Shown piece after piece: positions 40,688 to 41,856 of a stretch of DNA of 41,856 bases. The notes below the pieces were generated by a model. It searched no databases, was not told the origin of the DNA, and worked only from the letters and a program-made list of their open reading frames with translations. The first letter of the stretch is position 1, and each line of letters opens with the position of its first letter. The translations under genes and the position numbers were made by a program. Source of the stretch: Fluviibacter sp964387485 (lineage in GTDB: Bacteria > Pseudomonadota > Gammaproteobacteria > Burkholderiales > Rhodocyclaceae); assembly GCA_964387485.1 (NCBI GenBank), contig CAYLWV010000004.1, positions 1 through 41,856 on the forward strand. Reading direction: 5' to 3'.

Positions 40688-41056
40688 TTAGCAGCAACCC
40701 GATTTTGGCGAACAGCACGAACCTGACTGGATGTCCGGCGTCTCTTCGGTGCCGAACCTGATATCGAGCTTATGAGCCAACTGCTGGCGCGAGGGATAGA
40801 TTCCCGTAGAAATGATGTGACCATCGATCATGATGATGGGCAGCATATCCATGCCCTGCTCCATGATCTTGACAACGGCCTGGTTGGCAGCAAAAGACTG
40901 CGGCTCCTGGCCAAGGTTATGGCGCTCAACGATAACACCATGTTCGGCAACCCATTTAAGATCACCGGCAAATTGAGCCAGCACGGGGTCGACTTCGACA
41001 CCACAAACACCGGTCGAACAACACATGGCAGGGTCAAACACTTCCAGTTTCTTCAT
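40688..41056 (-). CDS. arsD: arsenic metallochaperone ArsD
   Basis: A 122-residue ArsD that hands As(III) to ArsA and weakly represses the operon. Cys12, Cys13 and Cys18 in AMCCSTGVCG form the metalloid site. Two further vicinal pairs, Cys114-115 and Cys121-122 (SCCSPKSGCC), sit at the C-terminus as in E. coli. A perfect Shine-Dalgarno (AAGGAGGT) precedes the ATG at 41056; an earlier ATG at 41098 overlaps acr3. It lies between acr3 and arsA. Confidence 0.95.
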   Translation of the reverse strand: MKKLEVFDPAMCCSTGVCGVEVDPVLAQFAGDLKWVAEHGVIVERHNLGQEPQSFAANQAVVKIMEQGMDMLPIIMIDGHIISTGIYPSRQQLAHKLDIRFGTEETPDIQSGSCCSPKSGCC

Positions 41057-41070
41057 GATGAACCTCCTTG

Positions 41071-41856
41071 TTACTTCACTGGGTGGCACTCGTACCACCC
41101 CTTGGATTGATTAACGACACGAACCACCAGCAACATGACCGGCACTTCAATCAGAACGCCGACGACCGTAGCCAAAGCCGCACCAGACTCGAAGCCAAAC
41201 AGGCTAATGGCTGCGGCAACCGCCAACTCGAAGAAATTCGAGGCGCCAATAAGTGCCGATGGGCAGGCAACACTGTGCTTTTCGCCAGCGGCACGATTGA
41301 GCCAGTAGGCCAGCGCCGAGTTGAAGAAGACCTGAATCAGAATCGGTACAGCGAGTAAAGCAATAATCAGCGGCTGCTCGATGATGGCTTTTCCCTGAAA
41401 CGCAAAAAGCAGCACCAGCGTCAGCAGCAGTGCCGAAATGGACCACGGACCAATCTTTTCCATCGTGGCATCGAAATGTCCCTGACCTTTTGCCAGCAAA
41501 GACTTACGCCAGAACTGCGCCAGAATGACCGGAATCACGATGTAGAGCACTACCGAAGTGAGCAATGTGTCCCAGGGCACCGTAATCGCCGAGATGCCCA
41601 GAAGAAAGGCAACCAGCGGGGCAAAAGCAAACACCATAATGGTGTCATTTAGTGCGACTTGCGACAGCGTAAAGAGCGGGTCGCCGTTGGTCAGGCGGCT
41701 CCACACAAACACCATAGCCGTGCAGGGTGCAGCGGCCAAAAGGATCAGGCCCGCAATGTAACTGTCGATCTGGTCAGCCGGCAGGTACTGCGCAAAGATG
41801 CCACGGATAAAAAACCAGGCCAGAAAAGCCATGGAGAACGGCTTAACGAACCAGTT
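41071..41856 (-). CDS. acr3: arsenite efflux permease Acr3, C-terminal part (cut by window edge)
   Basis: The C-terminal 261 residues of an Acr3-type arsenite permease; the N-terminus lies past 41856. The family stretch NWFVKPFSMAFLAWFFIRG, the active-site AAPCTAMVFVW with its key Cys, and LNDTIMVFAFAPLVAFLLG are visible. Later come ALIGASNFFELAVAAAISLFG and seven or so helices. It exports arsenite across the inner membrane and can be energised by ArsA. arsD follows after 14 bases. An arsR gene is probably upstream, outside the window. Confidence 0.96.
   Translation of the reverse strand, partial: NWFVKPFSMAFLAWFFIRGIFAQYLPADQIDSYIAGLILLAAAPCTAMVFVWSRLTNGDPLFTLSQVALNDTIMVFAFAPLVAFLLGISAITVPWDTLLTSVVLYIVIPVILAQFWRKSLLAKGQGHFDATMEKIGPWSISALLLTLVLLFAFQGKAIIEQPLIIALLAVPILIQVFFNSALAYWLNRAAGEKHSVACPSALIGASNFFELAVAAAISLFGFESGAALATVVGVLIEVPVMLLVVRVVNQSKGWYECHPVK

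Noticed and set aside
1..41856. CRISPR arrays, tRNA or rRNA genes, insertion sequences, prophage
   Set aside because: No regular repeats, transposase or phage proteins, or RNA-gene signatures were seen in either strand.

Overview
The window looks like a draft contig from a mesophilic gammaproteobacterium. Gene order is gammaproteobacterial: ribF-ileS-lspA-fkpB-ispH, tsaE-amidase, mutL-miaA, hda divergent from purM, and pcnB-folK-panB-panC-panD. A cbb3 oxidase cluster and several redox and sulfur-type small membrane proteins fit a microaerobic or sulfur-oxidising lifestyle, for example a Halothiobacillus-like organism. That genus suggestion is inference. Most of the window is ordinary chromosomal housekeeping DNA. 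Two 100-N assembly gaps (21681-21780, 35981-36080) fall inside an rsmB-like and a cobA-like gene, and both almost certainly stand for longer missing sequence.

Layout. 35-877 is an alpha/beta hydrolase ending at a bidirectional terminator. 941-6414 (minus strand) is the cbb3 oxidase locus, ccoNOQP then ccoG-fixH-DUF3149, with internal terminators and an FNR/ANR-type site in front of ccoN. The oxidase assembly genes ccoI and ccoS (6760-9462) form the tail of a long minus-strand operon, ribF-ileS-lspA-fkpB-ispH-ccoI-ccoS. A second FNR-type site and a strong terminator lie between ccoS and ccoN and could frame a small RNA. 15334-17174 carries a Tat-exported amidase and tsaE. 17266-18875 is a compact membrane-protein operon: a 10-TM protein, a 61-residue poly-leucine protein ending in a CPGCC motif, and a DUF2798 protein. 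It is divergent from a WbuC-type cupin and queG.

20582-21269 is a divergent pair (YgaP-like DUF2892 with a cysteine tail, and an AhpD-like protein) over a perfect AT palindrome made of two back-to-back -10 boxes. Then come rsmB (gapped), purN, dedA (minus), mutL-miaA (plus), purM (minus), hda-HAD-pcnB-folK (plus). A three-gene minus-strand block (PstS-like binding protein, secreted unknown, OprB-type porin; 30623-33612) is inserted between folK and panB. panB-panC, panD, cobA (gapped), a CBS protein and a CYTH-CHAD triphosphatase follow. The window ends in an arsenic operon, acr3-arsD-arsA on the minus strand, with acr3 cut by the window edge.

How the parts work together: ccoNOQP encodes the high-affinity terminal oxidase, ccoG/H/I/S supply copper and assembly, and FNR-type control fits low-oxygen expression. 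panBCD makes pantothenate. Acr3-ArsD-ArsA is a complete arsenite efflux pump with its chaperone. I saw no tRNA, rRNA, CRISPR array, transposase or prophage gene.
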